Below are positions 52,391-54,154 of a stretch of 54,154 bases of DNA, in pieces. Source of the DNA: Virgibacillus proomii (GTDB taxonomy: Bacteria; Bacillota; Bacilli; Bacillales; Amphibacillaceae). Where the stretch lies: assembly GCF_018916875.1 (NCBI RefSeq), contig NZ_JAHLNO010000010.1, positions 1 through 54,154 on the forward strand. The letters run 5' to 3'. The position numbers and the translations under genes are program-made. The notes under the pieces are model-generated. The model did no database searches. It saw nothing but the letters and a program-made list of their open reading frames with translations, and was not told the DNA's origin. Within the stretch, counting starts at the first letter, position 1. Every line of letters starts with the position of its first letter.

Positions 52391-53878
52391 ATGAAACGAA
52401 TTACAAGTGTAATAATAGCTGGTTTCATTCTCTTTGGTATACCAGTAATTGCTATAGCCGAGAAAAATCCAGTACAAGAAGAGATTTTTTACCGAATCCT
52501 TGTAGATCGTTATAATAATGGTAACTTTGAACAAAACAAACAAACTGATGTAGAAGATCCAAAAGCTTATCATGGTGGGGATTTGAAGGGAATTACAGAT
52601 AAGCTTGATTCATTTGAAGAATTGGGTTATACAACTTTAGTGCTTTCCCCTATTATGGCAAATGCGCCAAATGGGTATCACGGATATTGGATTGAGGATT
52701 TTTATAAAATTGAAGAGCAAATTGGTGATATGAAAAATTTTAATCAACTTGTTGATGAGGCTCATAAACGAAATATAAAAGTAGTTGTTGAACTTGTTGT
52801 AAATTATATAGCTGACAGTCATCCAATAGCAAAAGATCCGACGAAAGAAGAATGGCTCGAACGTGAGGAGATAGTAGACACTCCATGGGGAGATAAGGCT
52901 GTTAAATTGAATCAGGAAAATAAGGCAGTACAAAAGTATTTATTTGATGTTACTACTTACTGGATGAAGGAGACAGATATCGATGGCTACTTATTGCATG
53001 CAGCTGATCAATCCAATCCGGAATTTATGGAACAGCTTACAGGCAAGATAAAGAAGCAGGATCCGAATTTTTATCTGTTAGCTGATGTATTAGAACCAGA
53101 TAGTGACATAACTTTTTTACTGCAAAATAATAATTTGGATGCTATAGATAACCATGAGGCGCAACAAGCTATGAAGGAAGTTTTCTCTCAATTAGGAAAA
53201 TCGCCGGAAGCCATATATGAAAATACAATGGCTGATCGTGAAAAGAATATGCTTTTTTTAGATGATGAAACAATGGAACGATTTACACAAGCTGTTGTAG
53301 AAAATGGCAGAAATTCGCTTACAGCCTGGAGAATGGCTTTAACGTATTTATATTCTATGCCTGGAGTACCAGTTATGTTTCAAGGATCAGAACTACCTAT
53401 GGATGGAACAACGATCGAAGAAGTTCAGCGATTAGTTGAGTTTAATAGTGGTAATAAAGATTTAGTGGAGTTTTATAATCGAATTTCCTCTTTACGTAAT
53501 CAGTTTCCTTCGTTACGTCAAGGTGATTATGAGTTGGTTGGGTCCGATGGTGCCATGAGTGTTTTTAAACGGACTTATGATGGACAAACAATGTTTATTG
53601 CAATCAACAATGATGAAACGACACGATCCATTTCAATCACCGATTTAGCACCAGGTAAACAATTACGTGGCTATTTAGGAGATCATACGGTTCGTGAAAA
53701 TGGTAATGGAGAATATAAAATTGGTTTAGATCGTGAAACAGTTGAAGTTTTTTCTGTAACCGAGGACATTGGTCTTAACTGGCTATTTATTGGCTTTATA
53801 GTAACAGTTTTCTTTTTGTTTATAATTTCAGTCATTGTCATTTCCATGAAACAAAAGAAAAACAATTCATCCTTGTAA
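52391..53878 (+). CDS. Membrane-anchored GH13 (alpha-amylase fold) protein, probably non-catalytic
   Basis: This 495-residue protein has a signal peptide (residues 1-23), an alpha-amylase barrel (IFYRILVDRYNNG, AYHGGDLKGI, GYHGYWIEDFYKI), a C-terminal beta domain and a transmembrane helix (about 464-486) with a basic tail. It should therefore sit outside, anchored at its C-terminus. The four GH13 regions have lost their key residues: VVNH is VVNY (Y139), the nucleophile Asp of GFRLD is H203 in GYLLHAADQ, the acid/base Glu is D232 in LLADV, and FLDNHD is FLDDET (D292-T294). Carbohydrate binding or a scaffold role is possible. GGGGGAAACG precedes the ATG. Confidence 0.85.
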   Translation: MKRITSVIIAGFILFGIPVIAIAEKNPVQEEIFYRILVDRYNNGNFEQNKQTDVEDPKAYHGGDLKGITDKLDSFEELGYTTLVLSPIMANAPNGYHGYWIEDFYKIEEQIGDMKNFNQLVDEAHKRNIKVVVELVVNYIADSHPIAKDPTKEEWLEREEIVDTPWGDKAVKLNQENKAVQKYLFDVTTYWMKETDIDGYLLHAADQSNPEFMEQLTGKIKKQDPNFYLLADVLEPDSDITFLLQNNNLDAIDNHEAQQAMKEVFSQLGKSPEAIYENTMADREKNMLFLDDETMERFTQAVVENGRNSLTAWRMALTYLYSMPGVPVMFQGSELPMDGTTIEEVQRLVEFNSGNKDLVEFYNRISSLRNQFPSLRQGDYELVGSDGAMSVFKRTYDGQTMFIAINNDETTRSISITDLAPGKQLRGYLGDHTVRENGNGEYKIGLDRETVEVFSVTEDIGLNWLFIGFIVTVFFLFIISVIVISMKQKKNNSSL

Positions 53879-53972
53879 ATAAAACGTAGATTACCAATGA
53901 TGCAGTCAGAAAAGTGAAGGGTGTCTTAGATGTTAGCCTGAAAAATACTGTTTTGGTAAAAGCTAAAGAATA

Positions 53973-54010
53973 ATTAAGCTATAGCTAGTAAAAATGTTAG
54001 CTATAGCTTA
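53973..54010. terminator. 14-bp perfect inverted repeat after the GH13 gene
   Basis: TTAAGCTATAGCTA (53973-53986) and TAGCTATAGCTTAA (53997-54010). No T-run on either side, so it may be a terminator or a binding site. It lies 95 bases after the stop codon. Confidence 0.45.
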
Positions 54011-54070
54011 AAAAAGCATTATCATTTAATATAGGTAGGAAAGCATTCCTGTAATAAAGCAAAATGAGGA

Positions 54071-54154
54071 TTGTACAAAAAAAGCCCTCTTGGTATGATA
54101 CGAGGTGTCCAAAGCTAATCAGCAAAAAGGACCCTTAATTTAAACCAAGGAGGA
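54071..54154 (+). promoter_or_regulatory. Promoter and ribosome binding site of a gene beyond the window
   Basis: TTGTAC (54071-54076) and TATGAT (54094-54099, with TGG before it) are 17 bases apart, a strong vegetative promoter. AAGGAGGA at 54147-54154 is a perfect ribosome binding site at the last bases of the window. The compact spacing is like the left end of an insertion sequence, but the coding part is not visible. Confidence 0.7.

Overview
The window is AT-rich chromosomal DNA of a Bacillaceae bacterium, most likely a halotolerant Virgibacillus/Oceanobacillus-type genus. The genus is inferred from protein similarity and base composition, not proven. The backbone follows the order known from the Bacillus subtilis yha-yhf-yhj-yis region: yhaH, trpP, hit, ecsAB, hmoB, pbpF, hemEHY, yhfH, lplJ, lcfB, comK, yhjD/yhjE-like genes, sipV-like, addBA, gerPFEDCBA and yisL. 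This synteny supports many of the calls. serC, ecsC and sbcDC, which B. subtilis has in this neighbourhood, are not found here.

Layout. 1-6100: YtxH-like protein, TrpP with a TRAP-type leader, HIT protein and the EcsAB transporter, with repeats filling the hit/ecsA gap. 6195-14827: ferritin-like protein, PAP2 phosphatase, an MFS-liaF-liaS-liaR envelope-stress operon, a BdbC/thioredoxin disulfide pair, an iron alcohol dehydrogenase and HmoB. 16252-21965: class A PBP and the terminal coproporphyrin-dependent heme genes hemEHY. 22849-31435: oligoendopeptidase F, YhfH, LplJ, LcfB with a FadR operator, ComK, a convergent YhjD-like gene, a TVP38 protein and signal peptidase I. 33119-42750: AddB/AddA and the complete spore-coat gerP operon. 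43054-48716: an accessory block with a broken DUF418 gene, a lantibiotic-type immunity transporter and two-component system (LanFEG-LanRK) behind a SpaR-box-like repeat, and a broken resolvase. 48810-53878: RocD, a 46-residue membrane protein, YisL and a membrane-anchored GH13 protein whose catalytic residues are replaced. The window ends on a strong promoter and ribosome binding site for a gene just outside.

The most striking non-coding feature is a family of about 21 intergenic elements of 144-189 bp plus at least one fragment, as singles and as tandem arrays of 4, 6 and 4. Each complete copy is bounded by TTTAT on both sides. Each can fold into a long two-part stem followed by a 3' hairpin, and the hairpin arms differ between copies yet stay complementary. 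Size and TTTAT flanks resemble the bcr1 element of the B. cereus group. One array lies inside another repeat whose uninterrupted copies are also present in the window, so insertion can be read directly. At least three further repeat families share the same gaps. I saw no tRNA, rRNA, CRISPR array or complete transposase.
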